Position numbers and translations under genes: made by a program
Notes under the pieces: model-generated
The model's database searches: none
Told to the model about the DNA's origin: nothing
The model's input: the letters and a program-made list of their open reading frames with translations, nothing else
NCBI GenBank assembly: GCA_018105865.1
Contig: JACLAT010000045.1
Span: forward strand, 696,001-760,000
Direction: 5' to 3'
Origin: Metaphire vulgaris
Lineage: Eukaryota > Annelida > Clitellata > Crassiclitellata > Megascolecidae
Length of the DNA stretch: 64,000 nt
In this document: positions 33,037 to 44,518 of the stretch, one piece after another
Position numbering within the stretch: the first letter of the stretch is position 1
How the letters are laid out: every line of letters begins with the position of its first letter

Positions 33037-33652
33037 CCAGTTTGCATTGGGTGTGTGTCAAGATATGTTTACCATGCAGAAATCTGGAAAATTTTGGTAC
33101 ACTGTTGGCATGGATGCCGTTTAGCCATTTAACTTATTTAAGGTGGACTACGTTTAAATATTGTGTTTAGAATTGATCGCCTGACCTGGTCGCATAAATC
33201 AGCTACTGCACAAAACGGCTTCAAACTCAACTAATAATTGACCTAAAAATCTACTTTTGCGATACTATTATAGTATTGATATTCGGGAATCAATTGGTAC
33301 GAATAAGAATTGTGGAAAAGATGGATAAAAGGTTAAACGGAAATCATTTAGAGCAACAATGGTAAAAGATATAAAAGCAATGACGTGGCCCATATCTAAG
33401 TAGGCGCCGCTCTCAAATAATCAGATTTCAGTGACGGTATAAAAATACGCCAAAATCTCTTCAACACATTGACGATTAGCTTACACAGTTATTCTTTTGT
33501 TTCTTCATTCATCGTTGTTCAATGTTTAGAAGTCTATATAATTGGATATCATCGAATGATGCTAAATACATTATGATAGCGCTAAAGAAGTATGGGGTCT
33601 TCAAGATGTCTGCGGGGTAAACATTTCTTGACACACACCCAATGCAAACTGG
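33037..33652. repeat. Element with 37-bp inverted repeats (unit B)
   Basis: Same structure as 16073-16688. The left arm is 33037-33073 (one mismatch) and the right arm 33616-33652. Confidence 0.7.
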
Positions 33653-34269
33653 AGTCAACTTTGGTCTGACTTTGCCATAGAAAGACGGCATCTAGTGATA
33701 ATAATAAATATATGATTCTGATCATGTTATATTTTGCTCAACTTCTGAATCTTCCTTGAAATCTACATTCATGAATTCTTATAAAAGAGAAAGAATAGTT
33801 TAATACCTCAAAAATAATAAAAGAACTAGAAATAGTGTTTTCAGGAAACAGCATGGAATTGAAGTTATTGCAGATGACTGATAACTCTGATTACCTGGTA
33901 CTGAGATTCAAAGACATTAGAGGAAAGAGCTTGATGACCACGTGACATGTCATCTAACATAGAGAAGAAATGGCTGCACGGCTGATCATTTATGCTACTG
34001 TCATGTGGGGACCTTGGTTTCCTTAGTAGCTTGTTATTTCCTTAATTATATCGTGCAATGAAGTTCGAACTAAAAAAGTGCACGCTGAAAAAGTGTACTC
34101 TCTTCTTTGTAACTTAGCAACTTGAAATAATATGTAGGCCTAATGGTAATTCAAAAGTGACGATCTCAGAAACAGATCGCAAAAGACAGACTATGATGTT
34201 ATACATGTCACTAAGATTACCGGTAATAGTTTTATCATTTCAAACTTCAGCAATGTGTTTTGAATTAAC
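33653..34269. other. Non-coding sequence of unit B
   Basis: 33653-34138 is nearly identical to unit A; after that the units differ by a ~510-bp gap. No gene. Confidence 0.5.
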
Positions 34270-34500
34270 CTTTTTATTCCTTAAACAAGGTTTTGAATCA
34301 GTTGTCCTCTGGAATTCTCTTCACCCAGAATACATAATTTAGTAACTGATGATTCCATGGCCATCTCTTTGAAACAGCTTAAAACTTTTCTCTTTATTGT
34401 TATGCGATAATAGCACCGGAATCACTTGTGAGTGATTCTTCAGAAGAGGTGCAATATAAATATTCTGTTACACTACATTACATAATATATGCTTATATTC
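34270..34500 (+). mobile_element. Old LINE-like 3' end upstream of ZNF gene 5
   Basis: Counterpart of 17780-18010: SVVLWNSL-like motif, LKTFLFIV-like motif, a GGTGCAATATAAATATTCTG tail and TTACA repeats. Confidence 0.55.
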
Positions 34501-34622
34501 ATCTAGAGAAGTAATTACAATTTGATTCTATATCAAATTGTTTACAGTTACATTGATTCTCTATTCTAATATCATTTTTCCTATTTTCTCTTAAAGCACA
34601 TAAAATGTCTAATGTTTTCCCA

Positions 34623-34637
34623 TATTTGCATTTGCAG
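34623..34637 (+). promoter_or_regulatory. Conserved 3' splice site before ZNF gene 5
   Basis: TATTTGCATTTGCAG ends at 34637, as in genes 3 and 6, about 130 bp before the ATG. Confidence 0.55.
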
Positions 34638-34766
34638 GAAGAATTCTTGAAAGAAGAAGATGTTTTTCATGCAGACAATTTCCTTAGAGAAATCTTGTGA
34701 ATGAAAACTGTGTCTTATTGAATTTTCATAAAGTCTATACAACTGTTCAGTGAACTTTTGCAGAGA

Positions 34767-35684
34767 ATGGAAAGATTGCCTTACTTTAATATATGTGTCC
34801 AGACATTCACTTGCATAAATATACTTCCAGTACATGAAAGAATTCATACGGCAGATAAACCATTTGTATGTGAAATATGTAGCAAGGCATTCAATCAAAA
34901 ATGTAATCTTAAATCTCATAAAAGAATTCATACTGGGGAGAAACCGTATGCTTGCAAGTTATGTGAAAAATCATTTAGTCGTTCAAGCAGTCTTAAAGCT
35001 CATGAAAGAATTCATACAGGAGAAAAGCCATATATATGTAAAATATGCACGAAGACATTCAGCCAAATACGCAATCTTAAGGATCATACAAGAATTCATT
35101 CCGGAGAAAAGCCATATATTTGTAAAATGTGCATGAAGGCGTTCATTCGAAAAAGTTATCTTAAACGTCATGAAAGAATTCATACCGGGGAGAAGCCATA
35201 TGTTTGTAAAACATGCACAAAGGCATGCAATACTTTAAGTAATCTTAGGGATCATGAAAGACGTCACGGTGGAAAGAAACCTTACAGAAGTCATGTTGGT
35301 AGCAACGCATTCAGTCGAAGACAGGATATGAAGAAGCAGCAAGGAATACACAATGGACAAAAGCTACAATGTGCTAATCACCACAGAATGTCTGAGAAAT
35401 CATCTTATGAAGTTTGTGGATTGAAGCATCTTAAATGTATTGATGCTGGAGAAAAATCTGTTGATTTGATTTGGAATAAACAAGAAAAGAAAGCCTGCTT
35501 TGTTGTTAAACAATTTGGATGTGGATTTTGTGATGAACTTTTTGTAGAAGAAACTCAATTTCTAAAGCATTGTTCTCTTCACTTTGGTGATCCTGAGTTA
35601 TATCAGGATTTGATTTTTCATTCTGATTTTCACGGAATTGTTTCCAATGAAAAATTAGAGGATTTTCCATCAGAGATGTTTTAG
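34767..35684 (+). CDS. C2H2 zinc-finger gene 5, short
   Basis: Starts at ATG 34767 (MERLPYFNIC); the open frame from 34758 has no earlier ATG. About 305 residues. Finger 1 has lost its first cysteine (YFNIC). There are five good fingers (FVCEIC, YACKLC, YICKIC, YICKMC, YVCKTC), then a ruined one (YRSHVGSNAF...KQQGIH), followed by the C-terminal module finger (FGCGFCDELF...HCSLH). It ends PSEMF, without the RWFG tail. The junction CAGAGATG|TTTTAGACATAC suggests a deletion between short repeats that removed about 90 bp, as in gene 4. Paralogue of gene 3 by position and upstream sequence, convergent with gene 6. Likely a DNA-binding protein with fewer working fingers. Confidence 0.82.
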   Translation: MERLPYFNICVQTFTCINILPVHERIHTADKPFVCEICSKAFNQKCNLKSHKRIHTGEKPYACKLCEKSFSRSSSLKAHERIHTGEKPYICKICTKTFSQIRNLKDHTRIHSGEKPYICKMCMKAFIRKSYLKRHERIHTGEKPYVCKTCTKACNTLSNLRDHERRHGGKKPYRSHVGSNAFSRRQDMKKQQGIHNGQKLQCANHHRMSEKSSYEVCGLKHLKCIDAGEKSVDLIWNKQEKKACFVVKQFGCGFCDELFVEETQFLKHCSLHFGDPELYQDLIFHSDFHGIVSNEKLEDFPSEMF

Positions 35685-35754
35685 ACATACTCAAATGATT
35701 AATTAATGTGTTGATTGTATTGCATATATACAGCAAGTATATATAATTATGTTA

Positions 35755-37008
<1,254 letters not shown>

Positions 37009-38210
37009 ATGAGTATGTTAGTATTATTGCTTTCGTTGACATTTAAAGTGGAAATAATGTTCTGTTGTGCCATAAAATTGATATTTTTGGACATTTTCGA
37101 ATGATTGCTTATTCTGGTGATTTTATAACATATATTCATGTATTATAGTAAGTAAGTTAGTATGTACTTTTGTTTTTCATAGACATTTAAACTAAAATAA
37201 TTTTCTCCTGGGTTGTGAAATTTTTCAAATTAATAACTTTTGATTTGATTAAACTCTCTTTTGACTTTGTGAAGATTTCTTTGCTGATTTCAAAATCAAT
37301 GAAAGTGAACTTTTTATTCTAAATGCTATTCAAATGAAATTTGACTTTTAATAGTTTTTCATTTTTATTTTTCATTTTCATTATATGTGTTGGAATGTTT
37401 TGAAGGTTTTCAGTGACTAATTTTGCCTCTCTAATTTTACATGAAAAAACACTGATGATGACATGAAAATGTGTGATTTAGTCCTGAGTTGAGATCAGTT
37501 GTATATTCTTCTGAGAAGGGAGTTTTAAAGAAAATTTTCACTGGATTTCCTCTTTTAGGTCTTGTCTTGGCATAATGCCAGATGGCAACGGTTCCAATGT
37601 TTGGAAATCTAGTGTTTTCTTTTTATCTATGCTATATGAAGTCAAGAACCTTAGAAATGTCCACTGCACACTAAAGTTGTTTGCATGTCACCTTAGCCTG
37701 ACAAGTTCACTAAGGCAAAGCTGCAAAGTGCTACATCAATTTAAGTCCTGCTTCAGAAAAACGATGCTATTCATACCAGGGAAAAGGGGAGTTTGACAAA
37801 TTCTGTTTCAATACATTCCCACAGAATGACAGATCAGATATTCCAGAACTGATTGCAATCGACAATAGAAAATGTTAAAATGTCTAATGTACATCATGCC
37901 AAATAAAAGCTTAGAAAATCTTCATTGAAACTCAGTTTCTTCAGAGTAATTTATGCCCAACGAAACAGTTTCCATGTCTTAATCTGAATCGTTGAAAATA
38001 CTCGGCTGTCATTTTAGCCAGTAATTTCCGCTGATATCATAGAGGTCGCCAATGTAATTCCGAGCTGAGATTAATGTTTGTTTTGAGACAGATTATAAGC
38101 TTTGAGCAATGGAGCGGTTGTGTCAAAGTACCAGTAAGGTTCCTATAGGCGCAATTTTATGATGATGATGATGACGATAATGATAATTTGATAAATACTG
38201 GCGTCAGATG
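37009..38210. other. ZNF 3' flank block (copy 2 of 3) and spacer
   Basis: 37010-37440 matches 58985-59370 and, reversed, 23400-23560. 37441-38210 is unassigned, with a short GATGAT repeat at 38159-38175. Confidence 0.55.
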
Positions 38211-38477
38211 CAGTGGCGTAACTAGGGGCGGGGGGCACTTTGTTGACAGCCCCCGGGCCTCGAGGGGGGCGAAGAGGGCCTATAAGCTAGGGTTAGGTTA
38301 GGGTTAACCCTAACTTAAAGCTAAACCTGATCCTGGAAATTATGTGGTGAGGACATTTTTTGCTTGTCAGGGTTAAAAAGGTGAGACGATAACGTTTTTT
38401 TGCTCGTCAGCTCGAAACTCTGGGCCCCCACGTAAAGTTGCCCCCCCCCGGGCCCCAAAAGTCACGCTACGCCACTG
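38211..38477. mobile_element. hAT-type MITE (CAGTGGCGTA ends), GC-rich
   Basis: 267-bp element with ends CAGTGGCGTAAC / GCTACGCCACTG and an exact 8-bp target duplication GTCAGATG at 38203-38210 and 38478-38485. The interior has G- and C-runs and TTTTTTGC(T/C)(T/C)GTCAG repeats. Fragments of related elements are at 7010, 38934 and 54603. Confidence 0.9.
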
Positions 38478-38589
38478 GTCAGATGTCGAACCAGTGAAAG
38501 TTCGGAGAAAGTTCATTCAGAAATTTTTCATGAATATTCATCAACATTCGCTAAATATGCAAATATTAAATCGCCTGCAGTCGATCGGT

Positions 38590-39345
38590 GCTAAATCTAT
38601 CTGCTCGACTGGTCTTTGGAAGCCGCTGGAGTGAGCATGTTAGGCCTACGCCTCTTTTGAGAGACCGCCTTCACTGGCTTCGAGTTCAGGAACGCATCGT
38701 TTACAAGCGCTGCTGGCTCACACATTGAGCTTTACACGGCCCCTTCTGCCCTGACTACCTAGCCACGCTGATACAAAGATCCACGCATTGTTTAATCTAG
38801 GCTGTTTCCCGGGGGAAATTGTCCCTTTTCGCCCGGAAATTTCAAATTTCCCCGGAAATTTCGGCATACCACAAGTACTAACAGCAGCCCCCTATCAAAA
38901 AATCCCCCGGCTTTGTCAGTCTCCCCCCCTGCAGTGGCATAGCGCGTTCGGGGCGGCAAATTGAGCGGCGATGACCTTTTTCTTTTCTTTTTTTGCTTGT
39001 CAGCCTATTTACGGAGTTGATTAGCTGATGACCTTTTTTGCTTGTCAGTCCACGTCCGCCACATTTCCGCCGCTTGTCAGTCCATTTCCGGCTTTCTCAG
39101 TTTCCCAACTGGAGTCCAGATTAAACACTGGATCCACGGTGAATGAACGACGACCGCAGCTACGGTCTGGAAGTCGGGTCCAGCTGCTTGTCCCTCCTCC
39201 ACCGAAGACCTCCAGGTTCGGCGAAAGATCGGTCACGCGAGGCAATCCGCTCCTACGGAACTCTTTGCCAGATTGCGTGACTAATTCTGACTCTGTCGGG
39301 ACTTTTAGGAGGAATCTAAGAACACACTTATTTAACATCGGATAA
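38590..39345 (+). mobile_element. LINE fragment broken by a MITE fragment
   Basis: Plus-strand coding remnants before about 38830 and after about 39120 (PPPPKTSRFGERSVTRGN, PLLRNSLPDCV, NLRTHLFNIG) belong to the C-terminal region of a CR1/L2-like element. 38934-39100 is a CAGTGGCATAGCG-type hAT MITE piece inserted between them. Frameshifts are present. Confidence 0.65.
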
Positions 39346-39712
39346 AAGTGACATGTATCAAAGCGCTTTTGTCTTTCTCCTCTCGACGAACACTTCTTAA
39401 AGTGGCTCAGGAGGATCTGCCGTTTCAAAAGCATTATGTTGCGCCGATCCAATCTACTGTACCGTAGTATCTTACAGCAGAGTTTCCCAAACTTTGGATT
39501 GTAGATCCCTATACTATATAACCAGCTTAGCTCATGGACCACATTATTTAAACCTTAATTATTATTATCAAAGAAAAACATTAATGGAAATCAAATTACA
39601 TTTTGAATAGCAGGCAGTTCAATTTAAAAGATTCACTTCAATTGATTTTGAAATCAGTAAAAAATTTCACAAAATGGAAACAATGAAATAAAATCAAAAC
39701 AACACTAAAAGA
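39346..39712. other. 3' flank of ZNF gene 6
   Basis: The first ~60 bp may be the LINE 3' UTR (CAAAGCGCTTTTGTCTTTCT). The rest is AT-rich without features. Confidence 0.45.
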
Positions 39713-41236
39713 TTAATTAATAATTTCAATTTGTCCAAACCATCTCAAACTGTTCCCTCTTACTAAATCTGCATTAGACTCTATTCCAAGCTTATTGCTC
39801 AGTTCTCTGATGGCAAACCTTCCTCTAAATTTTTCATTGGAGACAACTCTGTGACAATCAGAATGAAAAGTAAAATCTTCAGATAAATCACATTCACCAA
39901 AGTGAAGAGAACAATGCTTTAAAAAATGGGTTTCTTCTACAAACATTTCATCACAAACTCCACATCCAAATGGTTTAACAACAAAACGAGATTGTTTTTC
40001 TTGTCTTTTCCAATTCAGACAAACAGACTTTTGGCCAACATCAATATTTTTAAGATGGTTCAAGCAAAACCATCTCCAACTGTTCCCTTTTACATCATCA
40101 GCATAAAACTCTATTCCAGGCTTATTGCTCCATTCTCTTACGGAAATTCCTACTTTCAAATTTTCATTGGAAACAATTCCATGACAATCAGAATGAAAAA
40201 GCAAATTCTGATATAAATCACTATCACCAAAGTGAAGAGAACAATGCTTTAGGAAATGGGTTTCTTCTACAAATAATTCATTGCAAACTCCACATCCAAA
40301 TGGTTTAACAGCAAAATGATACACTTTGAAAGATGATTTCTCAATCATTCTGTGGTTATTATCACATTGTATCTTTTGTCCAGTGTGTATTCTGTGATGC
40401 TTCACATCCTGTCTTTGACTGAATGCTTCACTACAAACATGGCTTTTATAAGGTCTCTTTCCACCGTGACGTCGTTCATGAACCTTAAGATGACCTAATT
40501 GTTTGAATGCCTTTGTGCATATTTTACAAACATAAGGCTTCTCCCCAGTATGAATTCTTTCATGACATTTAAGATGACTTTTTCTACGGTATGCTCTGCT
40601 GCATAATTTGCAAATATATGGCTTTTCTCCAGAATGAATTCTTTCATGGTCTTTAACATTGTGTAACTGCCTGAATGTTTTCTCACATATTTTACATGCA
40701 TATGGCTTCCTTCCAGTATGAATTCTTTCATGACATTTAAGATCACTCTTTCTAATGAACGCCGTTGTGCATATTTTACATATATATGGCTTTTCTCCGG
40801 AATGAATTCTTTCATGTGCCCTAAGACGGCCTAACTGGCTGAATGCCTTTGAGCATATTTTACAAACATATGGCTTATCCCCTGAATGATTTCTTTCATG
40901 AGCTTTAAGACTGTTTAAATGCCTGAATGGTTTCTCACATATTTTACAAGCATATGGCTTCTCCCCAGTATGAATTCTTTCATGAATTTTAAGATGGCCT
41001 TTTCGATTAAATGCCTTTGAGCATATTTTACAATTATATGGCTTTTCTCCGGAATGAATTATTTCATGAGCTTTAAGATTGGTTGAATGACTACATGTTT
41101 GTTCACATAATTTGAAATCATATGGTTTCTCCCCAATATGAATACTTTCATGATCTTTAAAATGATCTTTTTGATAAAATGTCTTACTACATATTTTACA
41201 TACAAATGGTGTCTCTACGGTATGAATTCTTTCCAT
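39713..41236 (-). CDS. C2H2 zinc-finger gene 6 with doubled C-terminal module
   Basis: Intact 507-residue frame, the longest in the window, from the ATG complementary to 41234-41236. It starts MERIHTVETPFVC, as if the usual first finger had been deleted. Ten fingers follow; finger 2 lacks its first cysteine (YDFKLC) and finger 10 is defective (YKSHVC, one residue short). The C-terminal module occurs twice in tandem: first FGCGVCNELF...HCSLH to GNSWRWF (about residues 313-395), then FGCGVCDEMF...HCSLH to GNSLRWFGQIEIIN at the end. The second copy is preceded by its own linker (LNHLKNIDVGQKSV). Conserved acceptor upstream at 41364. Convergent with gene 5 and paralogue of gene 4. Likely a nuclear DNA-binding factor. 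Confidence 0.9.
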   Translation of the reverse strand: MERIHTVETPFVCKICSKTFYQKDHFKDHESIHIGEKPYDFKLCEQTCSHSTNLKAHEIIHSGEKPYNCKICSKAFNRKGHLKIHERIHTGEKPYACKICEKPFRHLNSLKAHERNHSGDKPYVCKICSKAFSQLGRLRAHERIHSGEKPYICKICTTAFIRKSDLKCHERIHTGRKPYACKICEKTFRQLHNVKDHERIHSGEKPYICKLCSRAYRRKSHLKCHERIHTGEKPYVCKICTKAFKQLGHLKVHERRHGGKRPYKSHVCSEAFSQRQDVKHHRIHTGQKIQCDNNHRMIEKSSFKVYHFAVKPFGCGVCNELFVEETHFLKHCSLHFGDSDLYQNLLFHSDCHGIVSNENLKVGISVREWSNKPGIEFYADDVKGNSWRWFCLNHLKNIDVGQKSVCLNWKRQEKQSRFVVKPFGCGVCDEMFVEETHFLKHCSLHFGECDLSEDFTFHSDCHRVVSNEKFRGRFAIRELSNKLGIESNADLVRGNSLRWFGQIEIIN

Positions 41237-41499
41237 TCTCTACAAAGTTCACTGAACAGTTGTAGAGATTTTAATAATATTTCCAATAAGACAAAGTTTT
41301 CATTCACAAGACTTCTTTAAGAAAATTGTCTTCTTCAAAAACATCTTCTTTCAAGAATGCTTCCTGCAAATGCAAATATGGGAAAACATAAGACATTTGG
41401 AGGTGCTTTATGAGAAAAGAGGTATATTGATTACAACAGAGAATAAATGTAACTGTAAACAATTTGATAGGCAATCAAATTTTAATTATTTCTTTAGAT
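41237..41499 (-). other. 5' leader of ZNF gene 6 with conserved splice site
   Basis: On the minus strand TATTTGCATTTGCAG ends at 41364, followed by GAAGCATTCTTGAAAGAAGA, as in genes 3 and 5. The reading frame after the acceptor stays open and ends at the same TGA in all three genes. Confidence 0.55.
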
Positions 41500-42200
41500 G
41501 AATTTAAGCATATATTATGTAATGTAGTGTAACAGAATATCTATATAGCAACTCTTCTGAAGAATCACTCAGAAGTGCTTCCACTGCGATTGCCACATAA
41601 CAATTAAGAGAAAAGTTTAACCCTGACCACTGTAGATTTTGCATTCTGGTCTATGAGTTAATATTGTAGTTCTAAATCATAAGGATTATGGTTCCTTAAC
41701 CCCTTTAAGATGGAATTGATTTTTCAAAAACTACCCACAGACACGGAATTCTTTTGGTCAAAAAATTCTGGGGCTAAAACCTGTGTTGTGCTACGTTGTT
41801 TTTGTGTGACCAAGTTTCACTGAGTTGCTTAGTCATCGACTATTAGCCCGGCATATCTCGGGATCCTCAATATATAAATGAAAACTTAAAATAATTAATT
41901 GGACATAAAAATAAGGGTATACCCGAGTTATCCCGGGTTTCGCTTGGTTTCTGCTGCCCGGGATATCCCGGGTCTCACCGTAAAGGGGTTAAGCTGTTTC
42001 AAAGAGATGGCCATGGAATCAGCAGTTGCTAAATTATGTATTTTGGGGTGAAGAGAATTTCAGAGGGCAACTGATTCAAAACCTTGTTTAAGAAATAAAA
42101 TGATTCATCGAAAACACTTTGGCGAAGTTTAAAATGGCAAGACTATTAACCTCAGTGACATGCATAATACCATCATCTGTTTTTGTAATCTGTTGCTGAG
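41500..42200 (-). mobile_element. Old LINE-like 3' end, split by a MITE
   Basis: Minus-strand counterpart of 17780-18010 and 34270-34500, interrupted by the piggyBac-like MITE at 41700-41988. Confidence 0.55.
41700..41988. mobile_element. piggyBac-like MITE, 289 bp
   Basis: Ends CCCCTTTAAGATGG / CACCGTAAAGGGG between TTAA at 41696-41699 and 41989-41992. The interior has ATATCCCGGG repeats near the right side. It is a different family from the 72-74 bp elements, and it is missing from the homologous LINE-like segment next to gene 3. Confidence 0.8.
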
Positions 42201-43090
42201 ATTGTCACTTTTGAATTAATAGCTGTCATTTTTGTGTCAAGATTAATATTATAGTTCTAAATGCTCCACCATTCCTTAATTAAAGCAAGCATCTTACTTT
42301 ATTTGTTCATAAACGATGAACATTGCAGTCATTTCTTCCCTGTGTTAGATGATCACGTGACTTTTTCAGCACTAGGGTTAGGGGACCTGGTCATCAAATT
42401 CTTTCTTCTCAATATATGTTTATCTCTGAGTTCTATGTCTGCAATAACTTCAATTTCTAGATGTTTCCTCAAACAGCTGCTACTGACTAAACTAATCATT
42501 CTCTTTCTCTAGATTTCAATTCCCACATTATTTGGATCATGCATCATTATCCACAAATATCAACTTTCTTGTCCTTACTACTTATTCAAAATATAAACAG
42601 CATTTCTTTGAAATTCAACATGCACTTTTCCACAGAATTCAGTGCAGCAGCACTCTCATCACACAGGAAGGCCACAGGAACTGCCCACTATTTGGCATTG
42701 AGTGACAAATTCACATGAGAACACTGAAGTTAATCATGTTGAGAATGGTAAATTAGGACAATGGAGAAAGAACAGTGTTCCTGTAAAGAATTCTTGAATG
42801 TAGATGCCAAGGAAGATTCAGAAGTTGAGAAATGTATAACAGGATCAGCATGGAGAGCAAAGAGAAATAGCATTATAGCTTATACAGGCTTCAACTCATC
42901 CTATCAGATGTCAGGTAGATAACTTATTGAGCACCCCTCATATATTTTTAAAGTAACTGTTTGAAAAAGTCACATAACATATAAACAAAATGTTTACATA
43001 AATTAGACATTTATATAAATTCTGGCATATCTTTTGACAATAATTAATTTTAGAAGATGTTTATTTTTTCCTAACGCTGCATCCTTTAAA
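42201..43090. other. Non-coding part of unit B
   Basis: 42230-42640 aligns with 25950-26420 of unit A. No gene supported. Confidence 0.5.
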
Positions 43091-44518
43091 CCGGGGTGCA
43101 CAACCTTTTGAGGCCGAGGGCCAAATTCAATGTTCTCAAATAGCGCATAGGCCGAACAAGCAAAAATACATGTTTTTATAATAGAAACCTAAACATATGT
43201 TGATGCACTGCATGTATAATATTGAAATACTCATACTACTGTACTGTGTCAAAGTGAGTCCAAATAAAATGAAACCCAGTATTTTACTTGTTTCTTATCG
43301 AGATATCTTTGCGCAGTCTGCAAAGATGCGAATCAATTCAGTGACTTGATCATTCTAATCTAATGTGATGGCTGTGACTGAATGCCCTTAAATTAATTAC
43401 TCTTTCAATGTCTGGCTTTAGTTCAATTGTTGTTGCAACCTTTAAAGTGGACGTTAAGCCTGATCGCAATTATTAGTCTTAATCAAATTCATGGTCGAGA
43501 GTCTGCTCAAGCAAAAATGAACTCACAAACACTGATCTCGGAACTTTGCTGAAAATTTTGGCTTTTTCTGGACATATTTCAGTGCAGATGTTTAAGAGAC
43601 ATTCACAAAGTTCCCGTGTGAGAAAGACTATGAAGACTTGGCAATTATCTCGACCACTTTGTAGTTGACCCGTGTGAAACACTTCATCAGCCTTCTTGGT
43701 AAAAACTTCGCTCAACCGACAGTCTTTTTAAATACTCAATTTTTTTTGTATTCTCAACTCACCATGCAAGCGATTATAAGTATCGACATGCTTTGTTTCA
43801 TAATGGTGCCCAAAACTGTATTATTTACTGACGCTGACAGATTCACGACAAATCAAACACACTAATTGACTGTTAAGCGAGTTCATGAAATATTGTTGTT
43901 ACCATTTATCATTAAACTGTCGTTTATCTACTTTGCATTTTTCGATGGGAGTTTAGATATCTTCAGTAATCGTAGAAATGAATATTACAATTTCAAGAGA
44001 AGCACGTAAACAAAGAACGGTTTAAGGCATTTATTTTCGCCCATCTATCGTCACCTATTGTCTATTGTCAGGCTGTTATAGATCACACAACTTTTAGTAA
44101 CCCACTAGGTAAAGGTAAAGGTACAACCCATAGGCCATCGTGGACCCGTCGGCAACGGCTGAATGAGGGCGGATTGCCAGCCTTTCCTTCCACCGAGTTA
44201 ACACCCGATGTACTCATTCACAGCTGAGTCGACTGGGGGTGCTTGGGGCAGAAACAACCGAAAAGTTTCTGCCGCGGCCGGGAGTTGAACCACGGACCTC
44301 GGGATTGGCAGACCAGTGCGCTAATCACTGCTCCACCTGCGCACCCACTGGATGTTAATAATCCAAGGATTGTAATGTATTAGAAAAATGATTATGATCC
44401 ATATTTTCTACAATGAATTTTAGTGGGGGGTCTGTTTCTTGTGCTGTTCGAAATTGTCCCGTGGGCCGGATAAAACTCTTTGGCGGGCCGGGTCCAGTCC
44501 ACGGGTTGTGCACCCCTG
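43091..44518. mobile_element. hAT-like element, 1.4 kb, decayed
   Basis: Inverted ends CCGGGGTGCACAACC / GGTTGTGCACCCCTG with GGCCGAGGGCC and GGCGGGCCGGGTCC next to them, a common hAT end type. The 8-bp flanks no longer match clearly. A minus-strand frame at 43479-43715 is open, but I do not recognise it. A SINE has inserted at 44107-44342. Confidence 0.6.
44107..44342 (-). mobile_element. tRNA-derived SINE (second family)
   Basis: The minus strand begins GTGCGCAGGTGGAGCAGTGA, has an A-box-like GGAGCAGTGATTAGCGCAC and a B-box GGTTCAACTCC (complement near 44280-44290), and ends in ACCTTTACCTTTACCT. Flanks ACCCACT at 44100-44106 and 44343-44349 are a likely target duplication. It is nested in the hAT-like element. 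Confidence 0.85.

Noticed and set aside
38286..38312. Telomere-like GGTTAG/CCCTAA repeats (also near 23027-23044)
   Set aside because: Only two or three irregular units; those at 38286 form an inverted pair inside a MITE. Not a telomeric array.
43479..43715. 78-residue minus frame inside the hAT-like element
   Set aside because: No similarity to hAT transposase motifs that I can see, and it is short. Left as an open frame only.
44270..44342. Second tRNA gene on the minus strand
   Set aside because: Same reasons: SINE with an ACCTTT-type tail and short target duplication.
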